Origin: a bacterium TMED198
GTDB lineage: Bacteria > Fidelibacterota > Marinisomatia > SCGC-AAA003-L08 > D37C17
Assembly (NCBI GenBank): GCA_002170735.1
Contig: NHIV01000058.1
Location: 1 to 6,493 of the forward strand
DNA: 6,493 bases
Reading direction: 5' to 3'
A program made the position numbers and the translations under genes. The notes under the pieces were generated by a model, which saw nothing but the letters and a program-made list of their open reading frames with translations, ran no database searches and was not told where the DNA came from. Each line of letters starts with the position of its first letter. Position 1 is the first letter of the stretch. Shown in pieces: positions 1 to 6,379 of the stretch.

Positions 1-442
1 CTGTTTTACACAATGTAAACATCATAAACATATCAACTGTCCATTGGCCTATACCTTTGATCTTTATTAATTCTCTGCCAATTTCTTTTTCTGATTCAGT
101 TTTAAAATTAATGTTATTACTATCTTTAATGAAAAAATTAGAAAGATTGTTTATATAGTCTATTTTTTGTTTAGATAGTCCAATGCTTTTCAATTGATGA
201 TTTTCAAAAGCCAAATACTGCCCAGGTGTGGGAATTTCTTTTTTAAATAAAGTTAGGAATCTAGTATAGATTATTTTAGCCACTTTTCCACTAAGCTGTT
301 GATATATAATTGATTTAGATAATGCATTAAAATAGTTATCATCAGGCATGAATTTAGGATAAGGATATTTTTCTATTAAAGTTTTTAATTTTTTATCTTT
401 GGCTAAAAAATCAATTGATTGTTTTAAAATATTTTTTTCCAC
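1..442 (-). CDS. AlkA-family DNA-3-methyladenine glycosylase, HhH-GPD fold (3' end outside window)
   Basis: Base-excision-repair glycosylase that removes alkylated bases such as 3-methyladenine from DNA in the cytoplasm. The visible 147 residues start at a GTG codon (442-440) and stay open to the left edge. Residues 46-55 read IYQQLSGKVA, the conserved helix seen in AlkA/Mag1-type enzymes (usually a Q-Q-x-S-x-x-A pattern). Residues 122-142 form the helix-hairpin-helix, with IKGIGQWTVDMF matching the family's G-I-G-x-W-T-A pattern. The catalytic aspartate, expected within about 10-20 residues after this point, lies outside the window, so activity cannot be judged. The N-terminal beta domain of E. 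coli AlkA is absent, as in the shorter Mag1-like members. The start is 4 bp after the stop of the propeller gene, so it is probably co-transcribed. GTG is chosen because the frame is open from it, the length before the conserved helix is normal, and no upstream ATG avoids the neighbour. No Shine-Dalgarno is seen. Confidence 0.88.
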   Translation of the reverse strand, partial: MEKNILKQSIDFLAKDKKLKTLIEKYPYPKFMPDDNYFNALSKSIIYQQLSGKVAKIIYTRFLTLFKKEIPTPGQYLAFENHQLKSIGLSKQKIDYINNLSNFFIKDSNNINFKTESEKEIGRELIKIKGIGQWTVDMFMMFTLCKT

Positions 443-446
443 TTCT

Positions 447-2969
447 CTATTTATTGATTACTGCCAATTTTGTTACTGCAGTTCCATTCAATGGGTGATA
501 AACAGAAACTAAATAAACTCCTGTTTGTATGGTAGATCCATCCTTGGTTTTACCATTCCAAAATAACAAACTTGATTCATGCTCACTTAACTTGAACTCA
601 TTAACTAATGTTCCATTTAGTGTTAATATTTTAACAACTGACCCTGAAGATATTTTATTAATTGTAAGACCATCATCTTCTGATACAATAAATGGATTAG
701 GACTTATACTTAAGTTTTCTGATTTTTTGTCACTTCCAAATGGAATATCCAAAATAGATATACCTAAGTCAGTTGCAATGTAGGCCTTTGATGAGCTATT
801 ATCAAAAGCCAAATCATTTACTTTATTACTTAGTAGAAAACTATTTTCAATATTTAAACCCTCATTCGTAGGCCATAGATTGAAGTCATTAAGAACAACA
901 AAAATTCCATGATTTTTTGATACCAGCCATTTATTATTTTGAGGGTCAACCCTAAGCTTATCTCCATATTCTAAAGATAAATTAGAGAAGTAAGTTAATC
1001 CTATTGGTGTTAAACCAAACTCTAACTTTCCAACTTCATAATTGTAGGAGGTTGTAGGGTAAAAAGCTCTCACCCCACCTGGTGTGAGCACCCAAAGAAG
1101 TCCATCTTCATCAAAGGCTAAAGAAAGAACAGTGGGGTATGGACATGCAGTGCATCCGTAATCAGCACCAGGAAGAAGGTCTTGATTATTTAACCATATC
1201 CAATTATTAGATTCATCCTCCCATTCTACACAATTATCAGTGTAGTCATTCCATAGCATACTATAATCCACAACACCAATTCCACCACTTGATGAATTTT
1301 CTCGAAACTCAAAACCAATCCAAGCATAGTTACCCTTAAAGCTTACTTCTGTAGGATGATCAAAATACCCTGTACTATTTCTATTATAAGTATATAATTC
1401 AGATAACTTATTAGAGGTTATATGCCTCCAATCTAAAATTTCATTTTTATTCTGAACAGCCGCAACGTATCTATACGTTGAACTTTCTTTTTGAACTGCC
1501 CAAATATTTCCATTAGAATCTTTATTTAATTGACTAACGCTCATAATATTATCTTCACTTAGGCCTATGACACCTCCATAACAATAATTATTTGCATCCA
1601 TAAAGCTAGTAGCTATAGATCTGTATCTCTTAGTTTCATCTAAGCCTATCACTTCAACTACGGCCCCATGAGCAGAGCTAATTTCACCCGATTCATCACA
1701 ATAGCTGCAAACATCTTCCATAGAAAACATAATATTGCCATTTCTATTAACTATAATTGATGAAACATCACTATAAGATGATCCATAAATAATTCTTGAT
1801 AGATTATTTGAAAAATTGTTGTCAGAATAATCTAAGCTTTTAGAGTTTATACTAATTTGATCTAGACTGCTATTTAACGGAATATATTTTTCTTTTGCTT
1901 GCTGATAAAGGTTAAAGTACTCACCATTATCATTTATGTGTAAGCCTAGATCTGTTTTAAAAATAAATTGATTTGACTTGCTTGAATAAACAGCTGAAAC
2001 ATTACCTGGTAAAATAGAAGAAGGAGAATAAAACTTTCTCTGACTTAGATTAACAAGACCGAATTGACTAAAATAACCATAAACATCTCCATTTGGTGCG
2101 ACATCAATTGATATCAAGTAAGTTGAAATATCTGAAAAATCAATTGAGAAAAGCTCATTAATAAGCAAATCTTCAGAAATTGATACCACTTCACTTTGAC
2201 TGTAAGCCAAAAGTATATTATTTGACTTTTTAAACTTTAAAACTTCAAAACTTACATCAACTTGGTCAAAACTATCATCATTGTAAATAGATAATATTTT
2301 ATCTGAAGTTAGTAAAAAAATTTTATTGTAAATTGAAATACCATCGAGCAAGCTTGCACTTGCAAAAACTAACTCCCAACTACTTTGAAGCTTTTTGTTT
2401 TGACCCAAGCTTGATTTATACAAACCTTTATCTGTAACTATATATAAAAAATTATCATCAATAAAAACTCTAAAAATTTCTGAAACTTGATTAGAAATTG
2501 ATTGACTAGAGTAGTAATCTCTATAGTCAGGTATCAGACCTTGGTCTAGATCAAACTCTAATATTCCTTTATTATCTCCTTGCTCATAAACAGCAAATGC
2601 ATTAGAGGCACCAATAGTAAGGCTACTTATCTTATCCACATCAAGATTCTCTATACTTTTTAGTAGCTTATTATTTCTAAACACCTGAACAGAAGGTACA
2701 GGGTACCCTGTAGAAACCCACAAATCTCCTGACTCAGAATGCAACATACTTAATACATTCCTTGCGTCAACTTCATTATTTAATTCAATAAAGCTATTAT
2801 CTGAAATAGAATACCTATATGGTCCAACCATAGAACCTAAATATACATTTTCTTCATAAATACTTATAGTAGAGGAATTTAAATAAGAAGTAGAGCTATC
2901 CCAGAAGTAGTCTTGAAATTGATTATAAAGAAATGTAAAAGAAAGTAGTATTAATAGCTTATATTTGAT
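447..2969 (-). CDS. Exported two-propeller protein with T9SS-type C-terminal domain (PorZ-like architecture)
   Basis: Probable cell-surface or secreted protein of about 840 residues; its role is not certain. The first ATG (2831) gives 794 residues but cuts into a beta-strand of the first propeller blade (TISIYEENVYLGSMVGPYRY). The frame is open further upstream and encodes a basic and hydrophobic signal peptide (KYKLLILLSFTFLY). The start at ATC 2969 is therefore provisional; ATT at 2993 is the alternative. In ATG-2831 numbering, residues 1 to about 310 and about 350-700 look like two beta-propellers made of two-component-regulator-type blades (GDLWVSTG, GNIWAVQ, GLLWVLTPGGVRAF, KAYIATDLGISIL). 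Residues 707-794 form a C-terminal sorting domain with an SISPNPF start and a GVYLVSVY strand. The segment VDPQNNKWLVSKNHGIFVV then NSFLLSNKVNDLAF resembles the end of the second propeller in PorZ-type proteins as I recall it. Six cysteines all lie in the second half. The gene follows ribH directly. Function beyond surface location is inference. Confidence 0.85.
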   Translation of the reverse strand: MKYKLLILLSFTFLYNQFQDYFWDSSTSYLNSSTISIYEENVYLGSMVGPYRYSISDNSFIELNNEVDARNVLSMLHSESGDLWVSTGYPVPSVQVFRNNKLLKSIENLDVDKISSLTIGASNAFAVYEQGDNKGILEFDLDQGLIPDYRDYYSSQSISNQVSEIFRVFIDDNFLYIVTDKGLYKSSLGQNKKLQSSWELVFASASLLDGISIYNKIFLLTSDKILSIYNDDSFDQVDVSFEVLKFKKSNNILLAYSQSEVVSISEDLLINELFSIDFSDISTYLISIDVAPNGDVYGYFSQFGLVNLSQRKFYSPSSILPGNVSAVYSSKSNQFIFKTDLGLHINDNGEYFNLYQQAKEKYIPLNSSLDQISINSKSLDYSDNNFSNNLSRIIYGSSYSDVSSIIVNRNGNIMFSMEDVCSYCDESGEISSAHGAVVEVIGLDETKRYRSIATSFMDANNYCYGGVIGLSEDNIMSVSQLNKDSNGNIWAVQKESSTYRYVAAVQNKNEILDWRHITSNKLSELYTYNRNSTGYFDHPTEVSFKGNYAWIGFEFRENSSSGGIGVVDYSMLWNDYTDNCVEWEDESNNWIWLNNQDLLPGADYGCTACPYPTVLSLAFDEDGLLWVLTPGGVRAFYPTTSYNYEVGKLEFGLTPIGLTYFSNLSLEYGDKLRVDPQNNKWLVSKNHGIFVVLNDFNLWPTNEGLNIENSFLLSNKVNDLAFDNSSSKAYIATDLGISILDIPFGSDKKSENLSISPNPFIVSEDDGLTINKISSGSVVKILTLNGTLVNEFKLSEHESSLLFWNGKTKDGSTIQTGVYLVSVYHPLNGTAVTKLAVINK
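450..713 (-). other. T9SS type A-like C-terminal sorting domain
   Basis: The last 88 residues of the propeller protein form a small beta-sandwich pattern. It runs from LSISPNPF at the start, through a VVKILTLNGTLV strand and an LFWNGKTKDGSTIQTGVYLV segment, to a terminal TKLAVINK. This W-(D/N)-G-K-x-x-x-G-x-x-x-x-x-G-(I/V)-Y layout ending in a K-x-x-V-I strand is characteristic of Por secretion system (type IX) sorting domains and the related FlgD-like Ig fold. It implies export through the outer membrane, unless the domain is retained uncleaved as in PorZ. The T9SS machinery itself is not in this window. Confidence 0.8.
2907..2969 (-). other. Signal peptide of the propeller protein, encoded upstream of its first ATG
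   Basis: Reading the propeller frame upstream of ATG 2831, there is no stop until TGA at 2999-2997. From ATC 2969 the residues are (I)KYKLLILLSFTFLYNQFQDY, a short basic n-region followed by a hydrophobic stretch, as expected of a Sec signal peptide. Cleavage would fall near NQFQ-DYFW, but there is no A-x-A motif, so the site is approximate. The ATC begins 1 bp after the ribH stop (TAA 2973-2971) and is one base change from ATG. With the ATT start at 2993, extra basic residues (VLKKLNKIKYK) would precede the same hydrophobic core. No ATG, GTG, TTG or CTG exists in frame in this stretch. Confidence 0.7.
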
Positions 2970-2970
2970 T

Positions 2971-3405
2971 TTATTTAACTTTTTTAAAACAATTGATCAT
3001 ATCAATAGCAGCTGCCATTACTTCAGCTCCTTTATTTTTATTTTTCAAATCACACCTAGCTTTTGCCTGATCCATATTCTGTACAGTTAGAATACCGTAG
3101 ACAACTGGAATAGAAGAATCTACTGAAAGCTCCGATATCCTATCTGTTACAGATCTACTAATATGTTCATAGTGATCTGTTTCTCCTTTCACCAAAACTC
3201 CAAGTGTAACAACTGCATCAAATTTTAAAGAGCTATCAACAAGAATCTTTGAGACTGCACTTGGAACTTCAAAGGCCCCAGGCACATCAAATATCTCAAT
3301 GTTTTCATCTACCCCGCCTTGCTTGATAAATTCTTCTTTAGCTCCTTTGAAAAGATTAGCTGAAAGATCTGAATAAAAGTTGCTTTTAACGATGGCTATT
3401 TTCAT
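2971..3405 (-). CDS. ribH: 6,7-dimethyl-8-ribityllumazine synthase
   Basis: Condenses 5-amino-6-ribitylamino-uracil with 3,4-dihydroxy-2-butanone 4-phosphate to give 6,7-dimethyl-8-ribityllumazine, the penultimate step of riboflavin synthesis. The 144 residues show the family motifs in order: SNFY near residue 8, VPGAFEVP in the middle, then LGVLVKGETDHYEH. The first histidine of that last motif (DHYEH) aligns with the catalytic His. The substrate loop PVVYGILTVQNMDQAKAR and NKGAEVMAAAIDM follow. At 144 residues it is shorter than the usual 150-160. It begins directly at the first core beta-strand (MKIAIV) without the common N-terminal arm. No upstream extension is possible, because an in-frame TAA lies 9 bases before the ATG. 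The start is 5 bp downstream of the ribBA stop, so it should be translationally coupled. The propeller frame begins at or within its last codons. Confidence 0.96.
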   Translation of the reverse strand: MKIAIVKSNFYSDLSANLFKGAKEEFIKQGGVDENIEIFDVPGAFEVPSAVSKILVDSSLKFDAVVTLGVLVKGETDHYEHISRSVTDRISELSVDSSIPVVYGILTVQNMDQAKARCDLKNKNKGAEVMAAAIDMINCFKKVK

Positions 3406-3410
3406 TGTAA

Positions 3411-4616
3411 TTATTTATCTAAAATTAAGTGGCCTAGCTTATTTTTTTTTGTAAGCAAATAATCTTTATTTGATTTATTTGGTTTTATTTCAAGCTTCTC
3501 TCTATCAGAAACGATAAGGCCATACCCTTCTAACCCAACTATTTTCCTTGGATTATTAGTTAACAGCTTCATTTTCCTTACATTGCAACATCTTAGAATT
3601 TGAGCTCCTATTCCATATTCTCTTAAATCACTTGGGAAGCCTAATTTATGGTTTGCTTGAACTGTATCAAGTCCCTCATCCTGAAGTTTATAAGCTAAAA
3701 TTTTATTTTTCAGACCGATACCTCTACCTTCTTGCCTCAAATACACAAGAACACCAGCTTTGCTTGATTGAATTCTTTCAAGGGCTGTATCAAGCTGCTC
3801 TCCACAATCACATCTATGCGAACCAAAAATATCACCTGTCAAGCACTGCGAGTGGACCCTAACTAGAACCTCCGTATCTTTTTCTATCTCACCTTTTACT
3901 AAAGCAACATGGTGATCTCCATGGATAGTATCTTCAAAAAGCCTAAGACTAAAATCTCCATATTTTGAAGGTAGCGGAATCTTTGTAAGCTCTTGCACTA
4001 AAATCTCTTTTTTTCTTCTGTATTCAATTAACTCTGCAATTGAGACTAAAGTTAACTTGTATTTCTTTGCAATTTTTTTCAAGCTTGGCATTCTAGCCAT
4101 TCTGCCGTCCTCATCAATAATCTCAACCATTAAGGCTGTAGGCTTGTGTCCAGCTAGATTACATAAATCTATACATGCTTCTGTGTGGCCAGCTCTTTGA
4201 AGAACGCCTCCAGATTTGGCAATAATTGGAAAAAGGTGGCCAGGTCGACTTAAATCTTCAGGAACAGATTTTTCATTTAAAATCACTTGGACTGTTTCCC
4301 ATCTATCTTTAGCTGAAATTCCTGTCGTTGTATTTATTCGAGCATCTACGCTTACAGTGAAATTGGTTTCATTTGCACCTGTATTTTGCTGTACCATAGG
4401 AGATAAACTTAGCTTTGAGGCTTTTTCTTGATCTACCGCAATACAGACTAGCCCCTTTCCAACTGAAATCATAAAGTTGATATCATCTGAAGTGGCCTTT
4501 TCAGATGAAATTATAAAATCCCCTTCGTTCTCTCTATCTTTGTCATCAACTACTATAACAAATTTCCCTGATTTAAAATCGGCTATTGCTTTTTCTACGT
4601 TTTTAAACTTTTTCAT
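3411..4616 (-). CDS. ribBA: Bifunctional 3,4-dihydroxy-2-butanone-4-phosphate synthase / GTP cyclohydrolase II
   Basis: Supplies both precursors of riboflavin. The N-terminal RibB domain (about 1-200) converts ribulose 5-phosphate to 3,4-dihydroxy-2-butanone 4-phosphate and formate. The C-terminal RibA domain (about 205-401) opens GTP to the diaminopyrimidine. RibB motifs are all present: DDKDRENEGDF at 24-34 with the metal-binding acidic residues, RPGHLFPI at 124-131, RAGHTEACIDL at 141-151 and EDGRMAR at 169-175. RibA has zinc ligands Cys258, Cys269 and Cys271 with the same spacing as E. coli RibA (11 and 2), then RQEGRGIGL near 294-302, LGFPSDLREYGIGAQIL at 325-341 and NNPRKIVGLEGYGL at 354-367. 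Length is normal for the fusion, and both halves look catalytically intact. The ATG overlaps the end of ribE by 14 bp, which indicates coupled translation. No Shine-Dalgarno is apparent. The gene contains a 9-base poly-A tract near its 3' end. Confidence 0.97.
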   Translation of the reverse strand: MKKFKNVEKAIADFKSGKFVIVVDDKDRENEGDFIISSEKATSDDINFMISVGKGLVCIAVDQEKASKLSLSPMVQQNTGANETNFTVSVDARINTTTGISAKDRWETVQVILNEKSVPEDLSRPGHLFPIIAKSGGVLQRAGHTEACIDLCNLAGHKPTALMVEIIDEDGRMARMPSLKKIAKKYKLTLVSIAELIEYRRKKEILVQELTKIPLPSKYGDFSLRLFEDTIHGDHHVALVKGEIEKDTEVLVRVHSQCLTGDIFGSHRCDCGEQLDTALERIQSSKAGVLVYLRQEGRGIGLKNKILAYKLQDEGLDTVQANHKLGFPSDLREYGIGAQILRCCNVRKMKLLTNNPRKIVGLEGYGLIVSDREKLEIKPNKSNKDYLLTKKNKLGHLILDK

Positions 4617-5205
4617 ATTTTTTCATCATATTGTATACATATTTTCCTAAAATATCAGTTTCAATGTTTAATGTTGACCCTTTGCCTTTAAAGCCTAAAG
4701 TTGTATGTTTAAGGGTGTAGGGAATAAGTGCAACTTCAATTAATTTTTTTTTTAAGGAAGCTATTGTGAGTGATACTCCATCAAGTGAAATTGAGCCTTT
4801 TTCAATACACAATTTCATTAATTTTGGAGGGATTTCTATAAACATTCTTACGTCATCACCAATATTTTTCTTATCAATGATTTTGCCAACACCTTCTACA
4901 TGCCCCTGGAGTATATGACCCTCAATTCTTCCGCCCATTGCCATTGAACGTTCTATATTAACTAAATCATTGCAATCGAGCAATGAAATATTCGTCTTAC
5001 TAAGAGTTTCACTAACAACATCAAACCCAATCATTTTGTTTTGATTAATGCTTACTACTGTTAGGCAGATTCCATTAATACAAATACTATCTCCAAGACT
5101 AATATTTGCTGTTTCTTTTGGAAACTGCAGAATAAGCTTGGTCAGCTCCTTTTGTTTCTTCACGCTTTCAACTCTTGCCAAGTCTTCAACTATACCGGTA
5201 AACAT
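4603..5205 (-). CDS. ribE: Riboflavin synthase, alpha subunit
   Basis: Catalyses the final step, dismutation of two 6,7-dimethyl-8-ribityllumazine molecules to riboflavin and 5-amino-6-ribitylaminouracil. The 200-residue length is typical. It opens with the invariant MFTGIVE and consists of two homologous lumazine-binding barrels. The first (about 1-95) carries the SICINGICLTV and FDVVSETLSKT motifs and ends in NIERSMAMGGRIEGH. The second (about 96-190) begins with the GHVEGVG motif and carries GSISLDGVSLTIA, LIPYTLKHTTLG and NIETDILGKYV. Both barrels look complete. The start overlaps the end of ribD by 16 bp and the stop overlaps ribBA by 14 bp, placing it inside the same operon. A run of ten A residues (minus strand, 4753-4744) encodes a lysine stretch in the second barrel. 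In B. subtilis nomenclature this is ribE; E. coli calls the equivalent gene ribC (also written ribE). Confidence 0.97.
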   Translation of the reverse strand: MFTGIVEDLARVESVKKQKELTKLILQFPKETANISLGDSICINGICLTVVSINQNKMIGFDVVSETLSKTNISLLDCNDLVNIERSMAMGGRIEGHILQGHVEGVGKIIDKKNIGDDVRMFIEIPPKLMKLCIEKGSISLDGVSLTIASLKKKLIEVALIPYTLKHTTLGFKGKGSTLNIETDILGKYVYNMMKKYEKV

Positions 5206-6284
5206 ATCTCACGTTTTTTTTTCATTACTTTAACTTCATCATTTCCAAGAATTCTCTCATCTACAATTTCCCAATCACCATCATTTAATTCAATTGGATT
5301 TACAAGTGTTGCCCCTGCTAAATTTTCTGATGAGGTATAAATTAGAAGCTCATCAATCAAATCATTTCTAAAAAAAGTTTCTAAAATCGACCTTCCTCCT
5401 TCAATTAAAACTGATGTTATATTTTGCCCTCCAAGAGATCTTAAAGTATCAAATGGACATAGCATTCCATTGACTTCTCTAATTGGCATATATCTACAAA
5501 ATGATGTTGAGCTTTTTTCAAATTTATCTTCCGAACAAAGAACCAAGGTCTTTGCTTTGTTATCTGTAAAGATCTTTAAATCCAAGGAGAGCCTTCTGTT
5601 TGTGTCCATAACAACTCTTGTTGGATTGTGCCCTAGTACGTTTCTAACAGTTAGCTTGGGGTCATCTATAAAAGCTGTCTGCCTACCTACCAATATTGCA
5701 TCTACCTGTGACCTAACTGCATGCGAATGATCTTGAGCATCCATACTCGTTATGATAGTTCTCTCCTGATTGGACATCCCTATAAAGCCATTTTTTGATT
5801 GAGCTACTTTTGCAATTACATAAGGCCTAGAAGATGTAATCCACTTTGAATACCCCTTATTAAGATCCAAAGATGCTTCATTTAATATTCCAACATTAAC
5901 ATCTATACCAGAATTAATTAATTTTTCAACTCCCTTGCCATTAACCTTGGGATTTGGATCAAGCATGGAAATAAAAACCTCTGAAACACTGTTTCCAATT
6001 AAAAAATCTGTACAGGGAGGAGTCTTTCCCGAAATTGAGCAAGGTTCTAAATTGACATAAACTGAAGTATCATATGAGCTCATTATAGAGTTTCTGAATG
6101 CATTTACTTCAGCATGCTCAAGGCCGAACTGTTCGTGATAGCCTTCACCAATAATCTCCCCATCTTTAACCACGACACATCCAACAAGAGGGTTAGGAGA
6201 AACGCTGCCTCTCCCCTTTTTTGCTAAACTTAAGGCCCTTTCCATAAATGAAATGTGTGGTTTAATATTATAATTTTCCAACAT
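5190..6284 (-). CDS. ribD: Bifunctional diaminohydroxyphosphoribosylaminopyrimidine deaminase / 5-amino-6-(5-phosphoribosylamino)uracil reductase
   Basis: Carries out the second and third steps of the GTP branch: deamination of the pyrimidine ring, then NADPH-dependent reduction of the ribosyl side chain. It is 364 residues from ATG 6284. The N-terminal zinc deaminase domain shows SPNPLVGCVVVKDG, the HAE motif at residues 57-59 and the PCSISGKTPPC motif with Cys82 and Cys91; His57, Cys82 and Cys91 are the expected zinc ligands and Glu59 the proton shuttle. The reductase domain (about 145-364) has VIAKVAQSKNGFI, DAILVGRQTAFIDDPKLTVR and the VLIEGGRSILE loop. Length is normal. A TTG at 6290 could add two residues. 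ATG 6284 is preferred as the ordinary codon, and an internal Met near residue 13 is also possible because typical RibD proteins start close to it. It is the first gene of the riboflavin operon, divergent from an exported-protein gene. No Shine-Dalgarno or FMN riboswitch is visible upstream. Confidence 0.96.
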   Translation of the reverse strand: MLENYNIKPHISFMERALSLAKKGRGSVSPNPLVGCVVVKDGEIIGEGYHEQFGLEHAEVNAFRNSIMSSYDTSVYVNLEPCSISGKTPPCTDFLIGNSVSEVFISMLDPNPKVNGKGVEKLINSGIDVNVGILNEASLDLNKGYSKWITSSRPYVIAKVAQSKNGFIGMSNQERTIITSMDAQDHSHAVRSQVDAILVGRQTAFIDDPKLTVRNVLGHNPTRVVMDTNRRLSLDLKIFTDNKAKTLVLCSEDKFEKSSTSFCRYMPIREVNGMLCPFDTLRSLGGQNITSVLIEGGRSILETFFRNDLIDELLIYTSSENLAGATLVNPIELNDGDWEIVDERILGNDEVKVMKKKREICLPV

Positions 6285-6377
6285 GTTCAAAATTTAAAAA
6301 TATTTAATGGGTAATATGTTACAAAATTTTAATTTTTTTTAGTTATTATTGTGACTAATAATTTCATAATTTATGAA
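6285..6377. promoter_or_regulatory. Divergent intergenic region expected to hold the ribD-operon promoter and that of the plus-strand gene
   Basis: This 93-bp, very AT-rich gap lies between divergent starts, so it must contain at least part of both promoters. On the plus strand a loose pair, TTACAA (6319-6324) and TATTAT (6344-6349), 19 bp apart, could be a weak sigma-70-like promoter, with transcription starting near 6356. On the minus strand, TAAATTTTG close to ribD and TAAAATTTTG further up faintly recall the Bacteroidota -7 element TAnnTTTG but with a wrong spacer, so no call is made. There is no FMN (RFN) riboswitch: the region is too short and has none of its conserved G-rich segments. 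No terminator is seen. Confidence 0.45.
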
Positions 6378-6379
6378 AT
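6361..6379. repeat. Perfect 19-bp palindrome overlapping the start codon of the plus-strand gene
   Basis: Positions 6361-6369 (ATTTCATAA) and 6371-6379 (TTATGAAAT) are exact reverse complements around a single T at 6370. The right arm includes the first two bases of the ATG at 6378-6380. It could be an operator for a dimeric regulator. In RNA it could be a weak hairpin (8 bp with a 3-base loop) that hides the start codon. In such AT-rich DNA a chance origin is possible, although nine exact pairs is long. It contains an extra ATG (6373) that opens only a two-codon frame, ATG-AAA-TGA. Confidence 0.5.

Noticed and set aside
443..446. Terminator between the propeller and glycosylase genes
   Set aside because: Only 4 bp separate them, and no stem followed by a T-run is present.
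529..783. Plus-strand open frame of 84 codons
   Set aside because: It lies opposite the sorting-domain coding region of the propeller gene and has no recognisable domain; it is an antisense shadow.
2971..2999. TTG at 2992-2990 as a start for the propeller gene
   Set aside because: It is in the wrong frame and meets a stop one codon later.
3632..3862. Plus-strand open frame of 76 codons opposite ribBA
   Set aside because: It is antisense to the highly conserved GTP cyclohydrolase II domain; its openness follows from the coding strand.
4216..4431. Plus-strand open frame of 71 codons opposite ribBA
   Set aside because: It is antisense to the RibB domain and has no own motif or start context.
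5048..5340. Two plus-strand open frames across the ribE/ribD junction
   Set aside because: Both overlap well-supported minus-strand genes and look like random translations.
5470..5730. Plus-strand open frame of 86 codons opposite ribD
   Set aside because: It is antisense to the reductase domain and has no independent support.
6285..6377. FMN riboswitch upstream of ribD
   Set aside because: The region is too short and AT-rich, and none of the conserved RFN segments are present.
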